Shown here in pieces: positions 8,685 to 17,656 of a stretch of DNA of 64,000 bases. Origin of the DNA: JALZKA01 sp963701205. Lineage in GTDB: Bacteria > Actinomycetota > Thermoleophilia > Solirubrobacterales > 70-9. Made by a program: the position numbers and the translations under genes. The notes beneath the pieces are model-generated. The model searched no databases and was not told the origin of the DNA. It was given only the letters and a program-made list of their open reading frames with translations. The stretch is taken from positions 1,736,001 to 1,800,000 of the forward strand of contig OY969575.1 of NCBI GenBank assembly GCA_963701205.1, read 5' to 3'. The stretch's first letter is position 1. The number at the start of each line of letters is the position of its first letter.

Positions 8685-9281
8685 ATGCGAATTTCGGAGT
8701 ACCCCGTCCGAACTTTGGCGCTCGCGGTGGCGCTGATTGCACTCGTGTTTGCCGGCTGCGGCGACGACAGCGCCGACGGGGATCGCGCGTCAAGTGGGGC
8801 GGCGAGCGAATCCAGCCAGCCGGATCCCGTGACCGGCGCTACCGCTGCCACCGAACCCGCCACAGAACCGGACGCCGCCGCCGCCGAGGAGGATCCGGGC
8901 CAGAGCGGAGCAACGTCCCCGGGCGCCGGCGGCTCCACGTCGCATGAGTCCTTCCGGTCGCCTTCCGGAAACATCTCCTGCGCGGCCACCGACGCCGGTA
9001 CCCGCTGCGAGATCGCCGATTACGCTTACGAGCCGCCGCCGCGGCCGAAGAAGTGCAAGTTCGACTGGGGCGGTTCCGTCACGGTCGGCGGGGAGTTCGC
9101 AGGCCAGGTCGTCTGTGTCAGCGACTCGGTCGCCAACCCGTCGGCGCCGGTGCTCGACTACGGCCAGACCAACACCGTCGGGAACGTCGCCTGCGAGTCG
9201 TCCGAAGCGGGAATCCGCTGCGAGAGTTCCGCAACCGGCCATGGCTTCTTCCTCTCGATCCAGCAGGTGGATGTTTTCTAG
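8685..9281 (+). CDS. Lipoprotein with a Cys-rich DUF6636-like domain
   Basis: The protein has 198 residues. A lipobox (VFAGC, Cys about residue 25) is followed by a long Ala/Glu/Pro/Thr linker and then a globular domain. The domain begins FRSPSGNISC and contains YAYEPPPRPKKCKFDWG, VCVSDSV, VLDYGQT and the repeat-like IRCESSATGHGFFLS. This pattern, with six cysteines and a closing GHGF motif, resembles the DUF6636 family of actinobacterial secreted proteins. The function is unknown, and the family name is from memory of the pattern. Confidence 0.75.
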   Translation: MRISEYPVRTLALAVALIALVFAGCGDDSADGDRASSGAASESSQPDPVTGATAATEPATEPDAAAAEEDPGQSGATSPGAGGSTSHESFRSPSGNISCAATDAGTRCEIADYAYEPPPRPKKCKFDWGGSVTVGGEFAGQVVCVSDSVANPSAPVLDYGQTNTVGNVACESSEAGIRCESSATGHGFFLSIQQVDVF

Positions 9282-9301
9282 CCGCGTCGTTCGTCCCCGC
9301 C

Positions 9302-9307
9302 TAGAAT
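9302..9307 (+). promoter_or_regulatory. -10 element of tRNA-Gly
   Basis: TAGAAT lies 12 bases upstream of the mature tRNA 5' end. No convincing -35 is seen at 17 nt. Confidence 0.45.
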
Positions 9308-9319
9308 GGCCCGACCCCC

Positions 9320-9390
9320 GCGGGTGTAGCTCAATGGCAGAGCATCAGCTTCCCAAGCTGGTGACGGGGGTTCGATTCCCCTCACCCGCT
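9320..9390 (+). tRNA. tRNA-Gly (anticodon CCC)
   Basis: A complete cloverleaf is present: acceptor GCGGGTG/CACCCGC, D arm GCTC-AATGGCA-GAGC, anticodon arm TCAGC-TTCCCAA-GCTGG with CCC at 34-36, and T arm GGGGG-TTCGATT-CCCCT. The discriminator is T, and the 3' CCA is not encoded. The SDR start codon is only five bases downstream. Confidence 0.95.
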
Positions 9391-9395
9391 TCGTA

Positions 9396-10169
9396 ATGAT
9401 CGCGCTTGTCACAGGAGCATCGAGCGGAATCGGCGAGGCAACCGCTCGTCGTTTGGCGCGCGAACCCGATGCCCAACTGATCCTGGTCGCCCGCCGCGAA
9501 GAGCGCCTGAAGGCGCTTGCCGATGAGCTCGGTGGCGCGACGGTCATTGCGGTTGACCTGACCGACGACGAGGCCCCCGCACGGATCGCGGAAGTCGTCG
9601 AGGCCCGACACGGCCGCCTCGATCTACTGGTCAACAACGCGGGGGCCGCATGGCGCGGCCGCTTTGGGGAGGCAGGCTGGGCCAACGTCAAACGCCACAT
9701 GGAGCTCAACTTCGACGCCCAGGTCCGTTTGACCGAGGCGCTCTTGCCGATCCTCCGCCGATCGGCCCCCGCCGCGATCGTCAACGTCTCCTCAACCGCG
9801 GGCCGGGTCAGTCGCGCCAACTCTGGCGCTTACTCGGCGGGCAAGTTTGCGTTGATCGGCTGGTCCGACGCGCTTCATCTCGAGGAGGCCGAACACGGCG
9901 TCCACGTGGGCCTGGTGCTGCCCGGCTTCGTCGCGACCGAGGGCTTCCCGCAAAAGGAGCTGCGCGCCAAGGCGCTGACCCGCCGCTTCGTATCGACGCC
10001 GGAGCGGGTGGCGGATGCAATCGTCGACGCCGGGCCTGGCGGCAAGGCGGAGCGCTACGTGCCACGTCCTTATTGGATCGCGGCAGCAGTGCGAATCTTG
10101 GCGCCGCGGATCGTTCGCCGGGGTGCAAGCGCCAAAGCGCTGACGCCGCCCACAGCCGACGACAGCTGA
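9396..10169 (+). CDS. Short-chain dehydrogenase/reductase
   Basis: This is a 257-residue classical SDR with the NAD(P)-binding TGASSGIG at residues 6-13, NNAG in strand 4, a catalytic Ser in NVSS and YSAGK in the active-site helix. The basic residues after strand 2 (ARREER) suggest NADP(H) preference. The C-terminal extension (PRPYWIAAAVRILAPRIV) is amphipathic, as in SDRs that act on lipids or other membrane substrates. It lies five bases after tRNA-Gly, so it may be transcribed from the tRNA promoter. The substrate is unknown. Confidence 0.88.
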   Translation: MIALVTGASSGIGEATARRLAREPDAQLILVARREERLKALADELGGATVIAVDLTDDEAPARIAEVVEARHGRLDLLVNNAGAAWRGRFGEAGWANVKRHMELNFDAQVRLTEALLPILRRSAPAAIVNVSSTAGRVSRANSGAYSAGKFALIGWSDALHLEEAEHGVHVGLVLPGFVATEGFPQKELRAKALTRRFVSTPERVADAIVDAGPGGKAERYVPRPYWIAAAVRILAPRIVRRGASAKALTPPTADDS

Positions 10170-10197
10170 GCGCGCTATGAAGCCGTTGCGGCCGCGA

Positions 10198-10653
10198 TCA
10201 GGTAGCGCCGAGGGAATCGTTGATGCGGGTAATGGCGCCGTCGATCCTGCCGCCGATCTCAGAACCCTTGCTGCTCAGGGTCGAAACTGCGTCAAGGGTT
10301 TCGCTGGTGCTGCCCTTCGCTGCGGTCTTGGCAACGTCGGCAAAAAGCTGGCGGAGGTCGTCAATGCCGTCGGTGAGCGCCGGGTGGTGCCCTTCGACCT
10401 CGGAAGGCACGTCCACAGCGGTTAGCTGCGCGACCGCGTCACCAAGCGCCTCCTCGCCGGCTTCAAGCTGATCCACGAGTTCCTGCTGGTTGCTTGGAGT
10501 TGCAGACGTTGCGGTGTTGAACGCGGTCAGGGCGCTGTTTTGGATCTCGTTGACCGTGTCGACGTAATTGTTCTTCGTTTCGGTGGAACTGCAGCCGGCG
10601 AGGACGACCGTGCTCGCTGCCACGGCGGCAAGGATCTTCAGCGTCACGGTCAA
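10198..10653 (-). CDS. Small lipoprotein, helical
   Basis: The protein has about 151 residues with a lipobox (VVLAGC) and a mostly helical mature part rich in Ala, Thr, Asp and Glu, without aromatic residues. TTG at 10653 has AGGGGAG seven bases upstream and is a better start than TTG at 10659. It would be exported and lipidated. No family was recognised; it looks like a short extracytoplasmic coiled-coil protein. Confidence 0.7.
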   Translation of the reverse strand: MTVTLKILAAVAASTVVLAGCSSTETKNNYVDTVNEIQNSALTAFNTATSATPSNQQELVDQLEAGEEALGDAVAQLTAVDVPSEVEGHHPALTDGIDDLRQLFADVAKTAAKGSTSETLDAVSTLSSKGSEIGGRIDGAITRINDSLGAT

Positions 10654-10761
10654 AATCAATCTCCCCTTGGGTGGCCGAAATTACGACGGATCGGGAATCT
10701 AGTTGTTGTGCCGGTCGAGCGCGGCATTGACGTGCGATCCGCTGCGCGGTAGCGTGCCGCC

Positions 10762-12030
10762 ATGATTTGGAGGGGAGCGACAGGGCTGGTACTCGCCGCG
10801 CTGGTCGGCCTGATGTTGGCTACGACCGCGCAAGGAGCCATCTACAAAGTCACGCAGGAGCGCGATGGAGCCGGGGCGTGTGACGATCGCTGCACCCTGC
10901 GCGAGGCCATCATCGCCGCCAACGGCACGAGCGACGATGACACGGTGCGGATACCTCGCGGGCGCTACGAGCTAAGCCTTGAGGGGGATGAGCCGTGGTC
11001 CGCTACGCAGTGCCAAACGGCAGCGCTCGTCAACGACCTGGACATCTGCCGGGATGGAACGGGATCGTTGGACCTGATCGGCAAGGGCGCCCGCAAGACG
11101 ATTATCGACGCAAACAAGATCGACCGCGTCCTACACATCGTCTCTGACGACGACGCACCCGGGGAGCCCGTCCTGGTCAGCCGCTTGACGTTGACCGGTG
11201 GCCGCACTGATGAAGGCGGTGGCGGCCTCATGCTCGACCGCTCGCGCCCGACCATCGTGATTCGCTCCGTGATCAGGGGCAACCGGACCTTTGGCCCGCA
11301 GAATCAGTCGGCTGATGGTGGCGGCATCAACACTGTTGGCGACCTCACGCTGATTCAAAGCACTGTGAGCAACAACGTTGCCGGATCGTCCGATTCCGGA
11401 GGAGGAATTTACGCCAGGCGGACCATCTACGTGTCTGAGAGCACGATCGCAAACAACGTCGCGAAATCGCCGACTCAGAGCTACACCGCGCAAGGCGGCG
11501 GAATCTACGTCGCTGCGTCGATTGCGGAGATCTCCAACAGCACCATCTCCGGAAACAAGACGATGGGTCCTGGCGGTTACTCTGGCGGCGGGGTCGCCAC
11601 CGACGGAAACCTGTCGCTCCGAAATACCACCATCACGGACAATTCCGCAAAGGGTGGTGGCGGCATTTATGCCGTGTCGCGGCCCGGAGACAATGTCCAG
11701 ACTGCCGTCAACTCGATCATCGCGGGGAATCGGGCCACTGAGAGCAACGGTGGCGGCAATTGCACGGGCGGCGGACTCCTTTCGCTTGGCCACAATCTTG
11801 AGAACCTCAAGACCTGTGGGTTCGATGGCGCTGGAGATCTGAAGCGCGCAAAGCCCAAACTCGGCCCGCTGGCAAACAATGGCGGCCCGACCTTTACTCA
11901 CGCCCTCAAGCGAGGCAGCGACGCAATCAACGCTGGCGCCAATTCCACCTGCTTCGCCTACGACCAGCGTCTGGTGCCCAGGCCGCAGGGTCGCCGCTGC
12001 GACATCGGCGCATTCGAGCGACGCCGGTAG
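10762..12030 (+). CDS. Secreted right-handed beta-helix protein (CSLREA / choice-of-anchor Q type)
   Basis: The protein has 422 residues. A signal peptide (cleavage near AQGA, residue about 25) precedes a CTLREAIIAAN segment, typical of CSLREA-domain surface proteins. Repeated beta-helix turns follow (STVSNNVAG, STIANNVA, STISGNKT, TTITDNSA), ending in the LGPLANNGGPTFTHAL...IGAFE module of choice-of-anchor Q proteins. It is probably surface-exposed, perhaps binding polysaccharide. A TAGCGT hexamer six bases before the ATG suggests leaderless initiation. Confidence 0.85.
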   Translation: MIWRGATGLVLAALVGLMLATTAQGAIYKVTQERDGAGACDDRCTLREAIIAANGTSDDDTVRIPRGRYELSLEGDEPWSATQCQTAALVNDLDICRDGTGSLDLIGKGARKTIIDANKIDRVLHIVSDDDAPGEPVLVSRLTLTGGRTDEGGGGLMLDRSRPTIVIRSVIRGNRTFGPQNQSADGGGINTVGDLTLIQSTVSNNVAGSSDSGGGIYARRTIYVSESTIANNVAKSPTQSYTAQGGGIYVAASIAEISNSTISGNKTMGPGGYSGGGVATDGNLSLRNTTITDNSAKGGGGIYAVSRPGDNVQTAVNSIIAGNRATESNGGGNCTGGGLLSLGHNLENLKTCGFDGAGDLKRAKPKLGPLANNGGPTFTHALKRGSDAINAGANSTCFAYDQRLVPRPQGRRCDIGAFERRR

Positions 12031-12039
12031 GCCCAGGCG

Positions 12040-13443
12040 TCAGCTGACGGGAGGGCGGATCCCCGCCCAAGGGCGCTCGGCCTCGAGTTCGGCTGCAAGT
12101 TGCAGCAGCGTTCCCTCGTCGTTTGGACGGCCGATCAGCTGCACCGCAAGCGGCAGTCCTTGTTTGGTCAGGCCGGCAGGCACCGACGCCGCCGGATTTC
12201 CCAGGTGGTTCCAGATCGCCGCAAACGGATAGGTCCGGCCCATCCCGATTCCTGTCCTAAGCGCCCCGTTTCCTGCCCAGCGCCCGACCTCGAATGGAAG
12301 CTCGCCCGCGACCGGCGTCATCAGGACGTCCGCGTGATCGAAGATCGAGAGGATCCGGCGCGCGTCGGGGCCCTCCTGGCGGCGGGCGTGACGGACCACC
12401 CTTCTACCCAGTGGCCGTCCGAGGCGCGCAAAGCCGCGCGTTCGCTCCTCGAGCTTTTCGGGATGTTCGATTCTGCCCACGTCCTGCGTGATGCCGTTCA
12501 GGTAACGGGTGCTGAGGTTGTTCATGGCCTGACCCCAATCGGGGTCACGCCGCTCGACCCGGTGGCCCAGGCCGCTCAGCAGCTGCGCGGTGTCTTCAAC
12601 CGCTGCCTTGACATCGTCCGTGACGATCGCCGGCGCCAGTGCTCGCGGTGGCTTTACCGACCAGGCAACGCGCAGCCGGCGCGGCCGCGAGTTGGCCGCT
12701 TGCAGGTAGCTGTGTTCGGCCTCGGGCGGTCCGCCCACGACGCCGCCGGCGCAAACGTCGAGCCAAAGTCCGGTGTCGGCGACCGACCGAGTCACCGCGC
12801 CGAGGGCCGAGAGGCCGTGCCAGTGCTCACGAAACGGGGCCAAGCTGATCCGGTCGCGCTGGGGCTTGAGCCCAAAGAGTCCGCAGAAGGCCGCGGGCAA
12901 GCGGATTGAACCACCGCCATCGGAGGCGGATGCCGCGGCGCATAACCCGGCAGCCACCGCCGCGGCCGATCCCCCCGAGGAGCCCGCCGGGGTACGTGTC
13001 GTGTCCCAGGGGTTACGGGTGATTCCCCAGGCCTCGGTCTCGGTGAATCCGCAGATCGCAAGCTCGGGCAGGTTCGTCTTGCCAATCACGATCGCGCCGG
13101 CGTCGCGCAGACGCCGAACCATCTCCCCGTCAGCGCTTGCGGGCTGATCGAATGCGGCCGAGCCCCAGCAGGTGACCTCGCCCTCCAGATCTTCGGTGTC
13201 CTTCAGCGCGATCGGGGCGCCGGCCAGCGGCATCCGGTCACCCTCGCCCCTGTCAAGGCGTGCCTCGACCCGCTTGGCGTCTGATCGCGCGCGCTCGCCC
13301 AGGACGACCCGGAAGGAGTTCAGCTCACCATCGAGCCGCTCGATCCGCTCCAGATAGAGATCCACGAGCTCGGTCGGTGTGACCTCGCCGGAGCGAACTT
13401 TGAGGGACTGTTCCACCAGCCCGGCAAACGCGAGATCGCTCAT
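12040..13443 (-). CDS. Amidase (amidase signature family)
   Basis: The 467-residue protein carries the Ser-cisSer-Lys triad: the Lys in PIALKDTEDL and the two serines in TPAGSSGGSAAAVAAGLCA. The conserved DGGGSIRLPAAFCGLFGLKP also matches. The length is close to GatA and fatty-acid amidases. No gatB or gatC is adjacent, so a stand-alone amide hydrolase is more likely than the glutamyl-tRNA amidotransferase subunit. It converges on the beta-helix gene. A palindrome CGTCAGCTGACG (12038-12049) covers its stop codon. Confidence 0.9.
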   Translation of the reverse strand: MSDLAFAGLVEQSLKVRSGEVTPTELVDLYLERIERLDGELNSFRVVLGERARSDAKRVEARLDRGEGDRMPLAGAPIALKDTEDLEGEVTCWGSAAFDQPASADGEMVRRLRDAGAIVIGKTNLPELAICGFTETEAWGITRNPWDTTRTPAGSSGGSAAAVAAGLCAAASASDGGGSIRLPAAFCGLFGLKPQRDRISLAPFREHWHGLSALGAVTRSVADTGLWLDVCAGGVVGGPPEAEHSYLQAANSRPRRLRVAWSVKPPRALAPAIVTDDVKAAVEDTAQLLSGLGHRVERRDPDWGQAMNNLSTRYLNGITQDVGRIEHPEKLEERTRGFARLGRPLGRRVVRHARRQEGPDARRILSIFDHADVLMTPVAGELPFEVGRWAGNGALRTGIGMGRTYPFAAIWNHLGNPAASVPAGLTKQGLPLAVQLIGRPNDEGTLLQLAAELEAERPWAGIRPPVS

Positions 13444-13492
13444 CCGGTGCGGGAGCCTAACGGCGGCGGCGCGGCAATGCGCTGGGGCGCGG

Positions 13493-14197
13493 CTAGGTCG
13501 GTTGTGAAGTGGGCCGGATCAGGATCTCGTTGACATCCACATGCTCGGGCTGGGAGAGCGCATAGACGACGGCTCGGGCAATATCGGCGTCCTCGAGCGC
13601 GCCGGTTGGGCGGTTGTCGAAGAAGGGGGTGTCAGTCATTCCCGGCTCGATCAGCGTGACCCTGATCTTCTCGTTCGAGTGCATCTGTCGAAGCTCGGCG
13701 CGCAGCGACTCGCCGATTCCAGTGACCGCCCACTTCGTTGCCGAATACAGCGACCCCGGCAGGGCCCGCCGCCCGGCTACCGAGCCGGTGATCAAAAAGT
13801 GGCCGGTCCCGCGGTCGAGCAGATGCGGCAGGGTCGCCCGAATCGTGTGGGCCACACCCAAGACGTTGGTCAGGATCATCGAGCGCCAGTGCTCCGGCGA
13901 CTCCTCCAAAAAGCCACGCTTGGCGCCGAAACCCGCGTTGGCATAGACGGCGTCAAAGCCACCGAACGCGTCGGTGGCGGCCTGGGCCAGGCCCTGGCAG
14001 TCCTCCCATTCCTGGACGTCACAGCGGACCGCGATCGCGCGATCGCTGCCACCAAGCTCGTCGGCCAGCGCCTGTAGCTCGTCCTCGCGGCGGGCACCGA
14101 GGACCAGCCGGTAGCCGGCTTCGGCCGCATGTCGCGCGGTTTCGGCGCCGATTCCCGACGACGCCCCGGTGATGATGAGTACAGGTGAATCAGCCAT
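13493..14197 (-). CDS. Short-chain dehydrogenase/reductase
   Basis: The protein has 234 residues from ATG 14197, chosen over an upstream start because TATCGT lies eight bases before it. It has TGASSGIG (residues 8-15), ANAG instead of NNAG, a catalytic Ser in ITGSVAG and YSATK. The ARRED segment after strand 2 points to NADP(H). The family resembles YdfG-like serine or 3-hydroxy acid dehydrogenases. The specific substrate is not known. Confidence 0.87.
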   Translation of the reverse strand: MADSPVLIITGASSGIGAETARHAAEAGYRLVLGARREDELQALADELGGSDRAIAVRCDVQEWEDCQGLAQAATDAFGGFDAVYANAGFGAKRGFLEESPEHWRSMILTNVLGVAHTIRATLPHLLDRGTGHFLITGSVAGRRALPGSLYSATKWAVTGIGESLRAELRQMHSNEKIRVTLIEPGMTDTPFFDNRPTGALEDADIARAVVYALSQPEHVDVNEILIRPTSQPT

Positions 14198-14251
14198 TGC
14201 TTTGGACGATAGCCGGGTGTAGGGTCGCCCCAATCGATAAGGAGGGTGGGT

Positions 14252-14530
14252 ATGTACCTACGAGTTGTGAGATTTACGGACGTCGATCCCGATCGGGTCG
14301 CCGCGCTTCCGGACCGAGTTGCGTCGGGTCCGCCAGAGGGGGTCACTTCGATGGGCGTGACATTCCTTCACGACGCGGCGCAGCGGACCGTGGTCGTGAT
14401 CCAGAAGTTCGCGACTGCTGAGGACATGGCCACAAGTGCGGCCGCGCTCGAGGCAATGGATCCGTCGGATACGCCCGGGACGCGCGCTTCGGTTGACGCC
14501 TGCGAAGTCATCGTGGAGAAGGACGTCTAG
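14252..14530 (+). CDS. Small conserved protein, ferredoxin-like fold likely
   Basis: The protein has 92 residues. The start is ATG 14252 because AAGGAGG (14239-14245) is six bases upstream; a GTG at 14246 directly abuts that site. The pattern VVRFTDVDPDRVAAL, VTFLHD, TVVVIQKFATAEDMATSAAALEAM resembles dimeric alpha/beta-barrel (ABM/EthD-like) proteins. It is one of the few genes here with a textbook Shine-Dalgarno. The function is unknown. Confidence 0.65.
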   Translation: MYLRVVRFTDVDPDRVAALPDRVASGPPEGVTSMGVTFLHDAAQRTVVVIQKFATAEDMATSAAALEAMDPSDTPGTRASVDACEVIVEKDV

Positions 14531-14580
14531 CCCGGGACTCGGGTTGGGGCGACGCAACGCCCTGCGATAATCCGGTCCGG

Positions 14581-15018
14581 ATGGACCCGGACCGAAAACG
14601 CAAGATTCGCCTGGTGGTGGCTTTGAGCGCCGCCGTCCTATTGGCGACGGCGCTCGTCTATACCTCCTTCAGCGCGTCCGTCGAAGCCCGCTCGCCGGGC
14701 GAGCTTTTGGCCGAGACGCCGACGGGTTCGTTCGATGTGTTCGGCGTGGTCGTCGAGGACTCGGTCAAGCACCGGGGCTCGGCGATGACGTTTGCCATTG
14801 CCGATCGTGATGACCCGGCCAAGACCGTGCCAGTCAGCTACTCGGGCCAGATCCCGGATCCGTTTCGCGAAGGGCGCGAGGTGATCATCACCGGCGAGTT
14901 CATAGACGGCGTGCTCGTTGGCGAGAAGGACAGTCTGATCACGAAGTGCCCGTCGAAGTTCGAGGCCGAAGCGGCGGCTGATCCGGACCACGTGATCATC
15001 GACGAAGCGGCACCCTGA
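14581..15018 (+). CDS. ccmE: Cytochrome c maturation haem chaperone CcmE (cysteine-type)
   Basis: The protein has 145 residues: an N-terminal membrane anchor (residues 10-30) and an OB-fold domain (FDVFGVVVEDSV, VPVSYSGQIPDPFREGREVIITGEF). CcmE holds haem covalently before transfer by CcmF. The usual haem-binding His in HxxxY is replaced: the motif here is T-K-C123-P-S-K-F127, a Cys-type CcmE with Phe at the Tyr position. GATAAT lies nine bases before the ATG. The gene heads a ccmE-ccmF-ccmI-like operon. Confidence 0.9.
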   Translation: MDPDRKRKIRLVVALSAAVLLATALVYTSFSASVEARSPGELLAETPTGSFDVFGVVVEDSVKHRGSAMTFAIADRDDPAKTVPVSYSGQIPDPFREGREVIITGEFIDGVLVGEKDSLITKCPSKFEAEAAADPDHVIIDEAAP

Positions 15019-15019
15019 T

Positions 15020-17239
15020 TTGATCGCGCTCGGGCAGGCCTGCCTGATCGGCGGCTTCGGGGCGTTCCTCTACGGGGCCGGTGCCGCGCTCTGGGGCGGG
15101 CATACCGGCGATCGTCGCTGGGTCATCTCCTCGCGGCGAGCGGTCTATGCGGCTGCCTTACTGCTGGTCATCTGCGTGGCCGTCCTGCTCTCTGCCTTCC
15201 TGCGCTCGGATTTCTCGCTGACGCTTGTCGCCGAGCATTCCTCGACCACGACGCCGACGCTCTACAAAGCGACTGCGATGTGGGGTAGTCAGGGCGGATC
15301 ACTGCTCTTGTGGGCGTTCGTGCTCTCGCTCGCATCGGCCGGGGTGCTCTACGCAACCCGCTACCGCCATCGTGAAGTCGTGCCGTGGGCGACGGCCGTC
15401 CTGTGCGGCCTGGGCGTCTTTTTCTGCGGGCTGATGCTGCTTGCGGCCGGTGCGAATCCGTTTGAGCGCCTGAGCCCGGTCCCGGCCGAGGGGCAGGGAT
15501 TGAATCCACTGCTTCGACACCCGGCGATGGCGATCCACCCGCCGATGCTCTACTCGGGCTACGTTCTCTTCTCGATCCCGTTCGCGTTCGCGATCGGCGC
15601 CCTCGTTGCCCGCCGCCTGGATACGAGCTGGATTCGCTCAACGCGCCGTTTCGGGCTGCTGGCCTGGCTGTTTTTGTCGGCCGGGATCCTGCTCGGCGCT
15701 CGCTGGTCCTATATGGAGCTGGGCTGGGGCGGCTACTGGGGCTGGGACCCGGTCGAGAATGCCTCGCTGATGCCGTGGCTGGCGGGAACGGCATTCCTGC
15801 ACTCGATCATGGTTCAGGAGCGACGCGGGATGCTCAAGGTCTGGAACGTCAGCCTGATCTGCGCCACCTTTGCGCTTTGCCTACTGGGCACCTTCCTGGT
15901 GCGCTCGGGGATCCTGCAGTCGATCCACGCGTTCGGCGCATCAACGGTCGGCACGCCGCTCCTGATCCTGATCGGCACGGTTCTGATCGGCTCGACGGCG
16001 CTGATCGTCTCGCGCCAAAAGGAACTGCGGTCGGAGCGTCGCGTCCAGTCCCTGGCCTCGCGCGAATCGGTGTTCCTGGTCAACAACCTGTTGCTGGTGG
16101 GTTTGTGCCTGATCATCTTCTGGGGCACGTTCTTCCCGCTGATCAGCGAGGCCCTGACGGGCGAGCGCTCGACGCTTGCCGCTCCCTGGTTTGAGCGCTA
16201 TGTAACCCCACTCGCGATCGGCCTCGTCCTGTTCACCGGCATCGGTCCGCTGCTGGCGTGGCGGCAAATCAGCGCCGGCAAGGCCGCCCGCCTGTTCGGC
16301 CCGCCGATCGCCTTCGCGCTCGTCGCGACGCTCACCCTCTCGCTGACCACCCCGGCCGCCGACGAGCCGCTCGCGCTCCTGATGTTCGCCTTTGCCTTCT
16401 TTGCCCTTGCGGGCCTGACCGGGGAGTTCGTTCGCGGCGCCTCTGCCCAGCGCCGGCTGGGCGGGGGGTCGTGGCCGACGGCGCTGACCCGCGTTGTCGC
16501 GCGCAACAGGCGCCGCTACGGCGGCTACATTGTCCACGTCGGCGTGATCATCGCCTTCAGTGCCGTCGCCGCACAATCGAGCTTCCAGGACAGCCAGGAC
16601 GCTCGATTGCTGCCGGGCGAGAGTGCTGAGGTCGGCGATTACACATTGACCTATGAGCGACCCGTGACCTCGCTCGATCGCGACGAGGAGCGGCTGAGCT
16701 TTGGCGCCGTGGTGCGGATTGAGGGCGGCGCGGAGACTCGGATTTTGACCCCCAGCCGGAACTACTACTCGCGCTCCGCCACCAGCACCGTTCGCGGCTT
16801 CTTCGAGGGCGAGGCAACCAGCGAGGTCGGTCGCACCGGCGGGGCCGGGGAGGAGGTCTGGACGGCGATGCGCCCGGATTTGACATCGGTTGACGGCTTC
16901 ATCGACGGGGCGGATCGGCGAATCGACCGCGCCGTGGTGCCCGACGAGCTACCCGACCCGACGACCGCCGCCGGGCTTGCCCAGATGCGAGCGATCGCGG
17001 CAACGCGCTCCCAGCTCCAGGGCCTAGCCGTGGGAAACCTTGAGCAGCGTTATCTGCGCGGCGAGATCCCGGTCGATTTCCGGATCAACGTCAATCCGCT
17101 TGTGATCTGGATCTGGGTCGGCGGTGGGGTGGGCTTACTCGGCGGCCTGCTGGCGATCTGGCCGGCGCCGTCGGCACAGCGCCGGCGCGTATCCGATGTC
17201 TATGCGGCACGCCTGGCCAAGGACCTCGGGCGCGCGTAG
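15020..17239 (+). CDS. ccmF: Haem lyase CcmF, cytochrome c maturation
   Basis: This is a 739-residue integral membrane protein with about 15 segments. The WWD haem-handling motif is WGGYWGWDPVENASLMPW (residues about 236-253), and periplasmic His residues (HPAMAIHPP) are present. A large extracytoplasmic domain sits near the C-terminus. CcmF takes haem from CcmE and attaches it to apocytochrome CxxCH. It begins with TTG one base after the ccmE stop, so it is tightly coupled. CcmA-CcmD are not in the window. Confidence 0.93.
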   Translation: MIALGQACLIGGFGAFLYGAGAALWGGHTGDRRWVISSRRAVYAAALLLVICVAVLLSAFLRSDFSLTLVAEHSSTTTPTLYKATAMWGSQGGSLLLWAFVLSLASAGVLYATRYRHREVVPWATAVLCGLGVFFCGLMLLAAGANPFERLSPVPAEGQGLNPLLRHPAMAIHPPMLYSGYVLFSIPFAFAIGALVARRLDTSWIRSTRRFGLLAWLFLSAGILLGARWSYMELGWGGYWGWDPVENASLMPWLAGTAFLHSIMVQERRGMLKVWNVSLICATFALCLLGTFLVRSGILQSIHAFGASTVGTPLLILIGTVLIGSTALIVSRQKELRSERRVQSLASRESVFLVNNLLLVGLCLIIFWGTFFPLISEALTGERSTLAAPWFERYVTPLAIGLVLFTGIGPLLAWRQISAGKAARLFGPPIAFALVATLTLSLTTPAADEPLALLMFAFAFFALAGLTGEFVRGASAQRRLGGGSWPTALTRVVARNRRRYGGYIVHVGVIIAFSAVAAQSSFQDSQDARLLPGESAEVGDYTLTYERPVTSLDRDEERLSFGAVVRIEGGAETRILTPSRNYYSRSATSTVRGFFEGEATSEVGRTGGAGEEVWTAMRPDLTSVDGFIDGADRRIDRAVVPDELPDPTTAAGLAQMRAIAATRSQLQGLAVGNLEQRYLRGEIPVDFRINVNPLVIWIWVGGGVGLLGGLLAIWPAPSAQRRRVSDVYAARLAKDLGRA

Positions 17240-17254
17240 GCCCGCGCTGACGCA

Positions 17255-17551
17255 ATGGAAATCGCCCTCACAATTCTGCTCCTTGCCGCGCTGGCGGCGT
17301 TTGTGAGCGTGCCCATCTGGCGCGGCGACGATCCCAAGGCCGAGGCGGGCGAGGATCCCGTGCGAGCCGAGCTTGAGGCGCGAAAACAGGCCAAGTACCG
17401 CCAGATCCGCGACCTTGAGATGGATCGCGAGCAGGGCAAGGTGACCAAGGCCGACTGGGCGCGTGCTGACGCCGAGTTACGCCGCGAGGCCGTGGCGATC
17501 CTGCGCGAGATTGACGCGCAGGATGCGCCACCGCCTGCCGCCGGCGACTAG
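17255..17551 (+). CDS. CcmI/CycH N-terminal-like membrane protein
   Basis: The protein has 98 residues: one N-terminal membrane helix (LTILLLAALAAFVSVPIW), a linker, and a charged helix ARKQAKYRQIRDLEMDREQGKVTKADW. That helix matches the CcmI/CycH N-terminal region (E-x-K-x-x-x-L-R-D-L-E-x-D-x-x-x-G-K). The TPR domain of full CcmI is absent. The position right after ccmF supports a role in apocytochrome delivery. The assignment rests on this short motif and context. Confidence 0.65.
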   Translation: MEIALTILLLAALAAFVSVPIWRGDDPKAEAGEDPVRAELEARKQAKYRQIRDLEMDREQGKVTKADWARADAELRREAVAILREIDAQDAPPPAAGD

Positions 17552-17656
17552 ATCGACCCGTAGAGCGACCGGGTTCGAGAGACGACTTGACGCCTACGCA
17601 GACGCAGTAGGTCGCAAGCCTGTTCCGGGACCCACCGTCCCCTAAACTCCGCGGCG

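Noticed and set aside
17587..17613. TTGACG...TAGGTC as a secG promoter
   Set aside because: The spacer is only 15 bases and the pair overlaps an inverted repeat; the TAAACT hexamer at 17643 is the better -10.
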